From NCBI RefSeq assembly GCF_002214185.1, contig NZ_CP022161.1, forward strand, positions 3,161,767 to 3,225,766: a stretch of 64,000 nucleotides of DNA. Direction: 5' to 3'. The notes below the pieces were generated by a model. It saw nothing but the letters and a program-made list of their open reading frames with translations, was not told the origin of the DNA and did no database searches. Below, piece by piece: positions 26,691 through 35,375 of the stretch. Position 1 is the stretch's first letter. The number at the start of each line of letters is the position of its first letter. The position numbers and the translations under genes are program-made. Source of the stretch: Streptomyces capitiformicae. Its GTDB lineage: Bacteria > Actinomycetota > Actinomycetes > Streptomycetales > Streptomycetaceae.

Positions 26691-27341
26691 TTGTCCGCAC
26701 ACGGGCATCTCGCGCGGCGGTTGTCGCAGCTCTATGTCGGCCTCACGCTCTACGGCGTGAGTTCGGCGCTTCTCGTCAGGTCCGGCCTCGGCCTGGAACC
26801 GTGGAACGTGCTCCACCAGGGCCTCGCCGAGCGGACGGGTCTGTCGATGGGCGTCGTCCTGACCATCGTCGGCGCCACGATCCTGCTCCTCTGGATCCCC
26901 CTGCGCCAGCGCCCCGGCCTCGGCACGATCTCCAACGTCCTGGTGATCGGCGCCGCCATGGACGCGACACTGGCCGTGACGCCCGACGCACGGACGATGG
27001 CGGCCCGCGTCTCCCTGATGGTGATCGGCATCGTCCTGAACGGCGCGGCGACGGGCCTCTACATCGCGGCCCGCTTCGGCCCCGGCCCGCGCGACGGACT
27101 GATGACAGGCCTGAACCGGGTCACCGGGCTGTCGATCCGCCTGGTGCGCACGGCCATCGAACTGACGGTCGTCGCAACGGGATTCCTCCTCGGCGGCACG
27201 GTCGGCGTGGGCACCCTCCTCTACGCCCTCGCCATCGGCCCGCTGGCTCAGCTCTTCCTGCGTGTGTTCGCCGTCCCCTCGGCATCGGGCAGCACGGTCG
27301 TTGCCACCGGTCCATCGAAGCGGGTCATACTGCCCCGGTGA
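26691..27341 (+). CDS. yczE: YczE/YyaS/YitT-family integral membrane protein
   Basis: A 216-residue membrane protein with five or six helices. Diagnostic segments are LYGVSSALLVRSGLGLEPWNVLHQGLA (split over about 20-46), LGTISNVLVIGAAMD and ARFGPGPRDGLMTGL. It starts with TTG at 26691, eight nt after an AGGGGGG run. It is divergent from a MocR/YczR-type regulator and its stop overlaps the next gene's GTG. The family is thought to transport a small molecule; the substrate is unknown. Confidence 0.88.
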   Translation: MSAHGHLARRLSQLYVGLTLYGVSSALLVRSGLGLEPWNVLHQGLAERTGLSMGVVLTIVGATILLLWIPLRQRPGLGTISNVLVIGAAMDATLAVTPDARTMAARVSLMVIGIVLNGAATGLYIAARFGPGPRDGLMTGLNRVTGLSIRLVRTAIELTVVATGFLLGGTVGVGTLLYALAIGPLAQLFLRVFAVPSASGSTVVATGPSKRVILPR

Positions 27342-28105
27342 CCGCCCTCATACGCCACCCGTACCTAGACCACCCGGGCCCGATCGCCTTCGCCCACCGG
27401 GGCGGGGCGGCGGACGGCCTGGAGAACACCGTGTCCCAGTTCCGGCGCGCGGCCGAGATGGGCTACCGGTACATCGAGACCGACGTGCACGCCACGCGCG
27501 ACGGCAAGCTCGTCGCCTTCCACGACGCGACCCTGGACCGGGTCACCGACGGGGCGGGCCGGATAGCGGACCTGCCGTGGAAGGACGTACAGCAGGCGCG
27601 CGTGGCGGGCGTCGAACCGGTCCCCCTCTTCGAGGAACTCCTCGAAACCTTCCCCGAGGTCCGCTGGAACGTCGACATCAAGGCCGAGCCGGCACTGCAC
27701 CCGCTCCTCAATCTGATCGCCCGCACCGACTCCTGGGACCGCGTCTGCGTCGGCTCCTTCTCCGAGCCCCGGGTCGCCCGCGCCCAGCGCCTCGCCGGCC
27801 CGCGCCTGGCCACCTCGTACGGCACCGGCGGCGTCCTGGGCCTGCGGCTGCGCTCCTGGGGCATCCCCTCCGCGCTGCGCCGCTCGGCGGTCGCCGCACA
27901 GGTGCCCGAGTCGCAGTCGGGGGTGCCGGTGGTGGACCACCGGTTCGTGCGCGCCGCCCACGCACGCGGGCTGCACATCCATGTGTGGACCGTGAACGAA
28001 CCGCAACGTATGCACCGCCTCCTGGACTTGGGAGTCGATGGCATCATGACCGATCACATCGACACGCTGCGCAAGGTGCTTGAGGACCGGGGGACCTGGG
28101 TCTGA
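27338..28105 (+). CDS. Glycerophosphodiester phosphodiesterase
   Basis: A 255-residue GDPD-family enzyme that hydrolyses glycerophosphodiesters to glycerol-3-phosphate and an alcohol. The catalytic block FAHRGGAADGLENT (about 17-30) contains His-Arg, followed by ETDVHATRDGKLVAFHDATLDR (about 47-68) with the metal-binding Glu/Asp and second His. The C-terminus HVWTVNEPQRMHRLLDLGVDG is typical. No signal peptide is seen, so it is cytoplasmic. GTG overlaps the yczE stop by 4 nt. Confidence 0.93.
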   Translation: MTALIRHPYLDHPGPIAFAHRGGAADGLENTVSQFRRAAEMGYRYIETDVHATRDGKLVAFHDATLDRVTDGAGRIADLPWKDVQQARVAGVEPVPLFEELLETFPEVRWNVDIKAEPALHPLLNLIARTDSWDRVCVGSFSEPRVARAQRLAGPRLATSYGTGGVLGLRLRSWGIPSALRRSAVAAQVPESQSGVPVVDHRFVRAAHARGLHIHVWTVNEPQRMHRLLDLGVDGIMTDHIDTLRKVLEDRGTWV

Positions 28106-28145
28106 CACCCTCGCGCGGCCGTTCACGGGGAAGCGAGGGGCACGG

Positions 28146-29501
28146 GTGGGCACCGACACCGTGCGGACGGACGACGCCGACGAGGCCGCGGGCAGGCGAC
28201 ACGAACAGCGTGGCTGGTACTTCTACGACTGGGCCTGCTCGGTCTACTCGACCAGCGTCCTGACCGTGTTCCTCGGCCCCTATCTGACCGAGGTCGCCAA
28301 GTCCGCCGCCGACACGGACGGTTACGTCCATCCCCTGGGGATCCCGGTCCGCGCCGGCTCGTTCTTCGCGTACTCGGTCTCCCTGTCGGTGATCCTCGCC
28401 GTCGTGATCATGCCTCTGGTGGGCGCGGCCGCCGACCGCACCGGCCGCAAGAAGCCCCTCCTCGGCGCCGCCGCCTATCTGGGGGCCGCCGCGACCGCCG
28501 GCATGTTCTTCCTGAACGGCGACCGCTACCTGCTCGGCGGCCTCCTCCTGATCGTCGCGAACGCGTCCCAGTCCATCGCGATGATGCTCTACAACTCCTA
28601 CCTCCCGCAGATCGCACCCCCCGAGGAACGCGACGCGGTCTCCTCCCGGGGCTGGGCCTTCGGCTACGCGGCGGGCGCCCTGGTCCTCGTCGCGAACCTG
28701 GTCCTGTTCACCGCCCACGACACCTTCGGCGTCTCCGAAGGCATGGCGGTCCGCATCTGCCTCGCCTCCGCCGGACTGTGGTGGGGCGCCTTCACCCTCA
28801 TTCCGCTACGACGCCTCCGCGACCGCCGGAGCCCGGCGGACGCGACCGAGGAGGCGACGGCCCCCGGCCTGCGTCAGCTCGCGGCGACCGTCCGCGACAT
28901 GCGCCGCCACCCCCTGACCCTCGGCTTCCTCCTCGCCTACCTCGTCTACAACGACGGCATCCAGACGGTGATCTCCCAGGCCTCGGTGTACGGCTCCGAG
29001 GAGCTGGACCTGGAGCAGTCGACGCTCATCGTGGCCGTACTGCTGGTGCAGATACTGGCGGTGGGCGGCGCCCTGGGCATGGGCCGACTGTCCCGCCGGT
29101 ACGGCGCGAAGCGCACCATCCTCGGTTCCCTGATCGCCTGGACCCTGATCCTCGGCGTCGGCTACTTCCTCCCGGCCGGGGCCCCGCTCTGGTTCTTCGT
29201 CCTCGCCTCGGGCATCGGCCTGGTCCTCGGCGGCAGCCAGGCCCTGTCCCGCTCCCTCTTCTCCCACCTCGTCCCGCGCGGCAAGGAGGCCGAGTACTTC
29301 TCGGCGTACGAGATGAGCGACCGCGGCATGAGCTGGCTGGGCCCGCTGCTGTTCGGTCTGACCTACCAGCTGACGGGAAGTTATCGGGACGCGATCATCT
29401 CCCTGGTCGCCTTCTTCGTGCTGGGATTCGCCCTGCTCGCGAGGGTTCCGGTGCGCCGGGCGATCAGCGACGCGGGCAATCCCGTACCCGACAGGATTTA
29501 G
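28146..29501 (+). CDS. UMF1/Atg22-type MFS transporter
   Basis: A 451-residue major facilitator of the UMF1 (vacuole effluxer Atg22-like) branch, recognised by RGWYFYDWACSVYSTSVLTVFLGPYL split over residues 20-45, and by the motif GAAADRTGRKKPLLGAAAYL after helix 2. The GTG at 28146 follows GAGGGG by 6 nt. Eukaryotic Atg22 releases amino acids from the vacuole; bacterial members are assumed to export amino acids, but the substrate here is not known. It lies 40 bp after the phosphodiesterase gene. Confidence 0.88.
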   Translation: MGTDTVRTDDADEAAGRRHEQRGWYFYDWACSVYSTSVLTVFLGPYLTEVAKSAADTDGYVHPLGIPVRAGSFFAYSVSLSVILAVVIMPLVGAAADRTGRKKPLLGAAAYLGAAATAGMFFLNGDRYLLGGLLLIVANASQSIAMMLYNSYLPQIAPPEERDAVSSRGWAFGYAAGALVLVANLVLFTAHDTFGVSEGMAVRICLASAGLWWGAFTLIPLRRLRDRRSPADATEEATAPGLRQLAATVRDMRRHPLTLGFLLAYLVYNDGIQTVISQASVYGSEELDLEQSTLIVAVLLVQILAVGGALGMGRLSRRYGAKRTILGSLIAWTLILGVGYFLPAGAPLWFFVLASGIGLVLGGSQALSRSLFSHLVPRGKEAEYFSAYEMSDRGMSWLGPLLFGLTYQLTGSYRDAIISLVAFFVLGFALLARVPVRRAISDAGNPVPDRI

Positions 29502-29587
29502 CACCCGGAGCGAAAGGGCTGTAGTGTACGCGTTTGGCCTGCCAGGCGTACCGTTACTGCGCGTCAAAGATGCCGAAACGCTGGGTG

Positions 29588-29609
29588 ACATCTGCTGTCA
29601 GATGTGACA
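29588..29609. promoter_or_regulatory. Overlapping inverted repeats upstream of rbpA
   Basis: ACATCTG-ctgt-CAGATGT (29588-29605, perfect 7-bp arms) overlaps TGTCA-gatg-TGACA (29596-29609). The first could be a weak terminator for the transporter gene ending at 29501; together they could be an operator for rbpA. Neither is established. Confidence 0.4.
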
Positions 29610-29680
29610 AACCGGGCGCCGGTGGGTACAACAAGGGCGGCTACGACGGCGACGCATGACCCGGAACGGGACACGGAACG

Positions 29681-29707
29681 GGAATCTTTACCGCCGACCG
29701 GACGTTG
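29681..29707 (+). promoter_or_regulatory. Sigma-R-type promoter of rbpA
   Basis: GGAAT (29681-29685) and GTTG (29704-29707) are 18 bp apart, matching the thiol-stress sigma-R consensus GGAAT-N18-GTT. Start of transcription would fall near 29714, giving a leader of about 55 nt. In S. coelicolor rbpA is a known sigma-R target, so this is a strong call. Confidence 0.85.
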
Positions 29708-29767
29708 ACCGGATGACGACGACAGCGACACCTGTCCTGTGGGCGACAAGCCCGGGAGGCACGATTC

Positions 29768-30142
29768 ATGAGTGAGCGAGCTCTTCGCGGCACGCGCCTC
29801 GTGGTGACCAGCTACGAGACGGACCGCGGCATCGACTTGGCTCCGCGCCAGGCCGTGGAGTACGCATGCGAGAAGGGGCACCGCTTCGAGATGCCCTTCT
29901 CGGTCGAGGCGGAGATCCCGCCGGAGTGGGAGTGCAAGGTCTGCGGGGCCCAGGCACTCCTCGTGGATGGCGACGGCCCTGAGGAGAAGAAGGCCAAGCC
30001 CGCGCGTACGCATTGGGACATGCTGATGGAGCGGCGCACCCGTGAGGAACTCGAAGAGGTCCTCGAGGAGCGTCTGGCGGTTCTCCGCTCCGGCGCGATG
30101 AACATCGCGGTCCATCCGCGAGACAGCCGCAAGTCCGCGTAG
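29768..30142 (+). CDS. rbpA: RNA polymerase-binding protein RbpA
   Basis: A 124-residue actinobacterial transcription factor that binds the sigma subunit (HrdB-type) and core polymerase and stabilises the open complex; it also affects rifampicin tolerance. The zinc-binding core spans about residues 34-60: YACEKGH and ECKVCGAQ. The basic linker KKAKPARTHWDMLMERRT contacts DNA and the C-terminal helix EELEEVLEERLAVLR forms the sigma-interaction domain. GGGAGG precedes the ATG by 8 nt. It is a single-gene unit: sigma-R promoter upstream and a strong hairpin downstream. Confidence 0.98.
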   Translation: MSERALRGTRLVVTSYETDRGIDLAPRQAVEYACEKGHRFEMPFSVEAEIPPEWECKVCGAQALLVDGDGPEEKKAKPARTHWDMLMERRTREELEEVLEERLAVLRSGAMNIAVHPRDSRKSA

Positions 30143-30178
30143 CCCCTCCGGGGGTTGGGCGGGCCGCACAGCGCGACC

Positions 30179-30223
30179 AAGACCGCGGGCGCCGTACACC
30201 TGGTGTACGGCGCCCGCGGTCTT
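30179..30223 (+). terminator. Perfect 22-bp stem terminator after rbpA
   Basis: The two 22-nt arms (30179-30200 and 30202-30223) are perfectly complementary about a single T at 30201, giving a 45-nt palindrome. It begins 37 bp after the rbpA stop. There is only a short CTTTG tail, common for high-GC terminators. Being symmetric it can stop transcription in both directions. Confidence 0.85.
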
Positions 30224-30239
30224 TGGGCAGCGGTGCGCT

Positions 30240-30345
30240 TGTCCGCTCCGGGTTGTATGTGGCTGCTCGCGCAGTTCCCCGCGCCCCTGAAGCGGCGCGG
30301 GGCTGTGTCGATTTGCGGCTCCGCCGCGTGAGCGCGACCAGCCCC
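30240..30345. repeat. Dispersed intergenic repeat, copy D (two facing halves)
   Basis: Two halves of the repeat family face each other. The left half reads GGTTGTATGTGGCTGCTCGC then GCAGTTCCCCGCGCCCC. The right half reads GCGCGGGGCTGTGTCGATTT, the GCGGCtccGCCGC hairpin, then GCGCGACCAGCC. Thus the composite is itself a large inverted repeat in the gap between convergent rbpA and fxsA. Confidence 0.75.
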
Positions 30346-30346
30346 A

Positions 30347-30450
30347 CCCACCCGAGCTCTCAGGCCCACCCGAGCTCTCAGGCGGAACGGGGTCGAAGGG
30401 GCAGCGCCCCTGGGGATGGGGACGGGTAGGGGCGGCGGGGGCGAGAAAAC
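30347..30450. repeat. 18-bp tandem duplication followed by a G-rich repeat module
   Basis: CCCACCCGAGCTCTCAGG occurs twice in tandem (30347-30364 and 30365-30382). After it comes a G-rich module (GGGGTCGAAGGGGCAGCGCC, then GGGGATGGGGACGGGTAGGG) which reappears inverted at 44165-44240 and again directly at 44338-44400. It adjoins the fxsA stop and may help end that transcript. Confidence 0.7.
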
Positions 30451-30453
30451 CCC

Positions 30454-31035
30454 TCAACGACTCAGCGGCGGCCGAGGATCCTCCGAAGCACCCCTGGTTC
30501 CGGCGTCGTCCCGAATCACCTCACCCTGAACGACCTTGCCGTCAGGTCGATGGATGCGCGCCTGCTGAAAGGCATCCCCGAAGGACCCCGCACCAGCCTC
30601 CCGAATCTTCCGCTCGAAGGTCCGCTCGGCATACCGCCCCAGCCCCTTCTGAACCGGCGGAACCAGAAGGACAAGCCCCACCACGTCGGAGATCAGGCCC
30701 GGCAGCATCAGCAGCAGCCCACCCAGCATCAGGAAGCCGTTACCCTCGCTCTTGCCCCCGGCAGGCATCGCCGCCACACCGCCCTGCTGCTGTTGCAGCG
30801 TCTCGGTGAGCGCCCGGAAGGCCCGCCGCCCGGCCCGTTTGACCACAGCGGAGCCGATGAGGAAACCGGCGAGCAGCAGCAGGAAGACCGCGAGACCACT
30901 GGCGGCGCTCGCCACCACGGTGAGCAGCCAGATCTCCAGCACCAGCCACGCGGCGACACCCAGCGGCAGGAACGTACGCAGCCGTGAGCGCCGGGGCCGG
31001 ACGGGGTACGTCGGGGTCGGAGCGCCAGTCGTCAT
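30454..31035 (-). CDS. fxsA: FxsA family membrane protein
   Basis: A 193-residue inner-membrane protein of the FxsA family. Hydrophobic segments lie at about 24-65 (FLPLGVAAWLVLEIWLL then LAVFLLLLAGFLIGS) and 100-130 (GFLMLGGLLLMLPGLISDVV), the last being the family hallmark with its Pro-Gly-Leu-Ile-Ser-Asp motif. In E. coli FxsA relieves phage T7 exclusion by F plasmid, but its cellular role is unknown. A hydrophilic C-terminal tail of about 55 residues follows. Confidence 0.9.
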   Translation of the reverse strand: MTTGAPTPTYPVRPRRSRLRTFLPLGVAAWLVLEIWLLTVVASAASGLAVFLLLLAGFLIGSAVVKRAGRRAFRALTETLQQQQGGVAAMPAGGKSEGNGFLMLGGLLLMLPGLISDVVGLVLLVPPVQKGLGRYAERTFERKIREAGAGSFGDAFQQARIHRPDGKVVQGEVIRDDAGTRGASEDPRPPLSR

Positions 31036-31110
31036 GCTCCCAGTGTGCCTGGCCCCGGCTCAGTACGGGATAAGGGCATGATCAGGTGTGCATGAGGCGT
31101 GAAGTGGAGG

Positions 31111-31905
31111 TCAGTCCTGCTTGTCCCGCCCGAGGACCTTGCCGACCCGCTCCCCCACACCCCACGCGGTCACCCGCCACAGCGCCTCGACGAGGATGTC
31201 CCGGCTCATCTTGGAGTCGCCCAGCTCCCGCTCGACGAAGGTGATGGGCACCTCGACGACGTGATAGCCGGCCTTGATGGCGCGGCGGGCGAGATCGACC
31301 TGGAAGCAGTACCCCTGGGAGGCGACCTCGTCGAGGCCGAGGCCTTCGAGGGTCTCGCGCCGGAAGGCCCGGTAGCCACCCGTGACGTCGCGGACGGGAA
31401 CGTCGAGCAGGACGCGGGAGTAGAGGCTGCCGCCGCGGGAGATGAACTCACGGGACTTGGGCCAGTTCACCACGCGTCCGCCCGGCACCCAGCGGGAGCC
31501 GAGAACGAGGTCGGCGCCTTTGAGGGCGGTCAGCAGCCGGGGCAGTTCCTCGGGCTGGTGGGAACCGTCGGCGTCCATCTCGATCAGGACGCCGTAGCCG
31601 TGCTCCATGCCCCAGCGGAAGCCCGCGAGGTAGGCGGCGCCGAGCCCTTCCTTGCCCTTGCGGTGCAGCACCTGGACGTGGTCGTCCTCGGCGGCCAGCT
31701 CGTCGGCGAGCTTGCCGGTGCCGTCGGGGCTGTTGTCATCAGCCACCAGGACGTGCGCCTCGGGGACAGCCTTCCGCACCCGGCCGACGATCTTCTTGAT
31801 GTTCTCGGCCTCGTTGTAGGTCGGGATGATCACCAAGGCCGTGCCGAGCGGGCCGAACCGCCTCTCCTGGCCTTCTGCCGCGAGGGTCCCGTCGCCGTCG
31901 TTCAC
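31111..31905 (-). CDS. ppm1: Polyprenol-phosphate mannosyltransferase Ppm1 (GT2)
   Basis: A 264-residue GT2 enzyme that transfers mannose from GDP-mannose to polyprenyl phosphate, supplying protein O-mannosylation and lipoglycan assembly in Streptomyces. Motifs are VIIPTYNEAENI (nucleotide site), ADDNSPDGT, EMDADGSHQPEELPRLL (the DxD-type metal motif), VLGSRWVPGG and the QGYCFQVDL acceptor region. It has no membrane segments, unlike mycobacterial Ppm1, which is fused to Lnt. GTG at 31905 is chosen because AAGGGG lies 5 nt upstream and the longer reading frame has no site. It is close to fxsA and rbpA as in S. coelicolor. Confidence 0.92.
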   Translation of the reverse strand: MNDGDGTLAAEGQERRFGPLGTALVIIPTYNEAENIKKIVGRVRKAVPEAHVLVADDNSPDGTGKLADELAAEDDHVQVLHRKGKEGLGAAYLAGFRWGMEHGYGVLIEMDADGSHQPEELPRLLTALKGADLVLGSRWVPGGRVVNWPKSREFISRGGSLYSRVLLDVPVRDVTGGYRAFRRETLEGLGLDEVASQGYCFQVDLARRAIKAGYHVVEVPITFVERELGDSKMSRDILVEALWRVTAWGVGERVGKVLGRDKQD

Positions 31906-32383
31906 TACTGCCCCTTCAAGTCCGTACGCAGGCGTCCACCATAGTGGCCACGGCCTGCGAGGAAGTGTCGGCTCAATGTCCAGAGGAGTCTCGATTCGAC
32001 AAGGGGCGTGCGGGAGACGGATGTCGTACACGCTACGGAGGGGGCCCGGCACCCTTCGGGCCGACCTGGGGCCCGCTGGCTGCGGGCCGACCGAGAGCCG
32101 TTGTCTACTGAGCGTCCGGGCCCCACCCGGGTCACACCTACCCGACCGGGCCGGAACGTTCCCTCGTCGTGGCGCTGACGCTGGGCCTGGCTCCCAGTGG
32201 TGGTGCGCTCCCCGGTCGGACGTCCGGTGGTGGACCGGGCAGAACCTACCCGCCCCCTCCCGTCGACTGTCAACTGCCGTTCGGCCTGCGGAGTTTCCCC
32301 CCGGTTGCCTGGTCGGCGCGGAGGATTCCCAGGTAGCGCGGGAAAGCGGCGGGCCATGATCGGCTCCGCGCCGGCCCCGGAGA
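31906..32383. other. 478-bp intergenic region upstream of ppm1
   Basis: No convincing gene is seen between the ppm1 start and the amidohydrolase stop. It holds several GC hairpins, for example GCCCGctggctGCGGGC near 32080 and CGGGCC inverted pairs between 32043 and 32160. These could be a terminator for the amidohydrolase gene and structured leader for ppm1. No promoter boxes stood out. Confidence 0.5.
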
Positions 32384-33985
32384 TCACTCCCCCGGCCGTA
32401 CGAAAACCGTGCGTCCGCCGACCACGGTGCGCAGGCAGACGGGGAGGTCGGTGCCGGGGCTCAGATCGGGCAGGCCGGGGGTGCCGGAACGGGGGTCCGT
32501 GGACCAACGGGCGACCCGGTCGTCGGGGGCCTGGACGACGAGGTCGCCGGTGCGCCACACCGCGTAGTCCGCGGGGGCCCCGGGGACCAGGACACCCGCG
32601 TCGTCGCGTCCGATCGCCCGCCAGCCGCCCCGCGTGTGCGCCGTGAACGCCGCGCGCACGGACACCCGGTGCTCCGGCGTGCGATGGAAGGCCGCCGCGC
32701 GGACGGTGCCCCACGGGTCGAGGGGCGTGACGGGGCTGTCGGAGCCGAAGGCCAGGGGCACGCCGGCCCGCAGCAGGGCCGCGAACGGGTTGAGGGTGCG
32801 GGCCCGATCGGCACCCAGCCGCGTGGCGTACATGCCCTCCTCTCCGCCCCACAGCGCGTCGAAGGCGGGCTGGACGGAGGCGGTGAGGCCTAGCTCGGCG
32901 AGGGCTGCGACGGTGTCGGGAATGAGCATCTCGGCGTGCTCGACACGGTGCCGGGCGGCCCGCACCCGGGCCAGGCCGATCTTCTCGGCGGCCGCGCGCA
33001 CACCCTCGACCACCGAGGTCACCGCGGCGTCCCCGATGGCATGGAAGCCCGCCTGGAGCCCCACCTCGGTGCAGGCCACCACATGGGCGGCGACGGCCGC
33101 CGCGTCCAGGTACGCGGTGCCGGTGTGCTCGGCGTCGGCGTACGGCTCGTGCAGACATGCCGTGTGCGAGCCGAGGGCGCCGTCGACGAAAAGGTCGCCC
33201 GCGGCGCCGACGGCCCCGAGGGAGCGTGCCTTCTCCACATCACGTTCGGCCCAGTAGCCGACGACACGGGGGCCGGCTTCCTCGGCGGCGAGCCGCAGCA
33301 GCCCGGTGAAGTCGTCCTCGGAGGAGATCTCCGGGCCCGCGCACTCGTGCACCGAGCCGATACCGAGCGAGGCGGCGTGGGCGAGGGCGGCGCGCTGGGC
33401 CTCGGTGCGCTGGGCCTCGGTGATGGCGCCGAGGGCGGTGGCACGTACGGCGTGATGGGCGTCCCGGGTCAGCGGGCCGTCCGCGAAGCCGTCGGCGCCC
33501 GGGACGAGGTCGAGCAGGGCGGTGGTGGCGACCGCCGAGTGGACGTCGATGCGGCTCAGGTAGAGCGGGCGTCCGCCGGTGGCCTCGTCGAGTTCGGCGC
33601 GGGTCGGGGGGCGGCCGCCGGGCCAGCGGGCGGCGTCCCAGCCATGGCCGAGGAGGACGCGGTCGGCCGGGCGGGCGGCCGCGAATTCCCGTACGAGAAC
33701 GAGGGCGGCCTCCAGGGAGGGGGCGGCGGAGAGGTCGAGGCCGGTGAGTGCGAGGCCGGTGGACGTGGTATGCACATGGGCGTCCGTGAACGCCGGGGTG
33801 ACCAGCGCGCCTTCAAGGTCGATCACCTCGTCGACGCCGTCCGCGAAGGCGTCGGCAGCGCCCTCGGAGCCGACCCAGGCGACCTGGCCGTGTTCCGCGA
33901 CCATCGCGGTGGCGAACGGGTCGGCGGGGCTGTGGACTTCTCCGCCGCGCAGCAGAACGGTGGTCGACGGGGTGCGTTCACTCAT
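32384..33985 (-). CDS. YtcJ-like amidohydrolase
   Basis: A 533-residue metal-dependent hydrolase of the amidohydrolase superfamily (amidohydrolase 3, YtcJ-like). It has the N-terminal composite beta domain with DLEGALVTPAFTDAHVHTTS (the first HxH metal ligands near 69-71), FHAIGDAAV near 315, RVEHAEML near 345, and FGSDSPVTPLDPW near 415 with the metal-binding Asp. Members hydrolyse amides or N-acyl groups; the substrate is not known. The ATG is at 33985 and the divergent side holds a small intergenic gap to an Lrp gene on the same strand. Confidence 0.9.
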   Translation of the reverse strand: MSERTPSTTVLLRGGEVHSPADPFATAMVAEHGQVAWVGSEGAADAFADGVDEVIDLEGALVTPAFTDAHVHTTSTGLALTGLDLSAAPSLEAALVLVREFAAARPADRVLLGHGWDAARWPGGRPPTRAELDEATGGRPLYLSRIDVHSAVATTALLDLVPGADGFADGPLTRDAHHAVRATALGAITEAQRTEAQRAALAHAASLGIGSVHECAGPEISSEDDFTGLLRLAAEEAGPRVVGYWAERDVEKARSLGAVGAAGDLFVDGALGSHTACLHEPYADAEHTGTAYLDAAAVAAHVVACTEVGLQAGFHAIGDAAVTSVVEGVRAAAEKIGLARVRAARHRVEHAEMLIPDTVAALAELGLTASVQPAFDALWGGEEGMYATRLGADRARTLNPFAALLRAGVPLAFGSDSPVTPLDPWGTVRAAAFHRTPEHRVSVRAAFTAHTRGGWRAIGRDDAGVLVPGAPADYAVWRTGDLVVQAPDDRVARWSTDPRSGTPGLPDLSPGTDLPVCLRTVVGGRTVFVRPGE

Positions 33986-34115
33986 GAGGACAGTTTCGCG
34001 CGTGCCGGCTGCCGCGCCGCACCAGGGCCACGCTTTCAGAGCGGTGGCCGACGGTCGCGAGCAGCGGGCTACGGCTGACGAGGCCGCGAACAGTGCGCCA
34101 GTAGCGCGGTAGTCG

Positions 34116-34556
34116 TCAGATCCTCGGCGGCCGGGCCTCGTACGGTGTCGACAGGACGACCGTCGTGCGTGTCGAGACGCCTGCGAGGGTGCGCAGGCGG
34201 GCCAGGAGCTCCTCCAGCTCGTGGGGGGTCGCCACGCGGACCTTGAGGATGTAGTTCTCGTCGCCGGCGACGCTGTGGCAGGCCTCGATCTCGGGGACGC
34301 CGGCGAGGCGGTCGGCGATGTCGTCGGGGGCGCTGGGATCGAAGGGTTTCACCGAGATGAACGCGGTCAGCGGCAGCCCGACGGCCTCCGGGTCGACGAC
34401 CGCGGCATAGCCCCGGATGACGCCACGCTGCTCGAGTCGGCGCACGCGCTGATGCACGGCCGACGTGGACAGGCCCGTGGCCTTGCCCAGGTCGGTGTAG
34501 CTCATCCGCCCGTCCGCGACGAGCAGCTGCACGATCTGTCGGTCCAGCTCCTCCAT
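34116..34556 (-). CDS. Lrp/AsnC-family transcriptional regulator
   Basis: A 146-residue Lrp-type regulator. The helix-turn-helix is at about 4-50 (LDRQIVQLLVADGRMSYTDL, then GLSTSAVHQRVRRLEQRGVI). The RAM ligand-binding domain fills about 65-140, with AGDENYILKVRV. ATG at 34556 gives the usual length; the longer upstream frame is noncoding. It responds to an amino acid or similar ligand, not identifiable here. Repeated GTGAT/ATCAC elements in the upstream region near 34695-34742 may be its own sites. Confidence 0.93.
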   Translation of the reverse strand: MEELDRQIVQLLVADGRMSYTDLGKATGLSTSAVHQRVRRLEQRGVIRGYAAVVDPEAVGLPLTAFISVKPFDPSAPDDIADRLAGVPEIEACHSVAGDENYILKVRVATPHELEELLARLRTLAGVSTRTTVVLSTPYEARPPRI

Positions 34557-34824
34557 GGCGCAAGAACCTACAGGGCGGTTGATCTCCTCCGATACCTGAG
34601 CGACGCAGGTCATGCCCGGTTCGTGATGTTGCTGAGAGTTCGTCGTGAACCGTCCGGGTGACAGCCTCGCCCCGCTGGGCATCTGCGAGCGGCATGTGAC
34701 GAAGACCACATCACCCGAACAGGCTTCGTGATGATCTCGTGATTACCGCCGAGACGGGACGGGAAGTGCTTGCTGTGGTCGAGGCCGCAGTGCCTTCACG
34801 GCCCAGCCCGAGGGGGAGAATCCC

Positions 34825-35250
34825 ATGCAGAGTCTTAAGCGCCCTGGTCGTACCGCACCCAAGCGTCTCCAGGCGGTCATCGAGCCCGAGCCGGAGGGCG
34901 TCGAACCCGACGACGAGTTCGACGCGTACGACACCTTCGAAATGTTCCGGGTGATCTGCCCGGACTGCGCCCAGCCCATCGCCCTGCTGTCCGACGAGGA
35001 CACCCTGCCGGAGCACGCGCTGGTCGTGTCGCCGTGGAACCCGTTCGGGCTCACGGTCTGCGCCGGTACGGGCCGTTCGGCTAGTGACGCCCGGCCCGCG
35101 GACGAGTCCATCGAGCCGCAGGAGCAGGACACCGCCCTTCTGTTGACGCTCCCTCAGGGACTCAACTGGCGGACCCAGCCCTTCTCGCACGTCGGCGGCC
35201 CGGGCTCGCGCCCGATGCGCGTGCCGATGATGCGCCGTCAGGCGGCCTGA
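34825..35250 (+). CDS. Conserved Streptomyces hypothetical with CPDC motif
   Basis: A 141-residue protein of unknown function, divergent from the Lrp gene. GGGGGAG precedes the ATG. An acidic region (VEPDDEFDAYDTFEMF, about 25-40) is followed by VICPDCAQPIALLSDEDTLP, a CxxC pair suggesting a half zinc ribbon; a later Cys sits in LTVCAGTG. The C-terminus is basic (RPMRVPMMRRQAA). Role not recognised. Confidence 0.8.
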   Translation: MQSLKRPGRTAPKRLQAVIEPEPEGVEPDDEFDAYDTFEMFRVICPDCAQPIALLSDEDTLPEHALVVSPWNPFGLTVCAGTGRSASDARPADESIEPQEQDTALLLTLPQGLNWRTQPFSHVGGPGSRPMRVPMMRRQAA

Positions 35251-35375
35251 TTCCAGGGCCTGTTCTGTCCTGACCACCGGTTCGGCCCACGAGGTCCACG
35301 ACGTCCGCGACGCCTCGCCGACGTGGCCGACCGGAGAATCCGCACCCCGCAGGTCACCACCTCGCAGGTCACACC

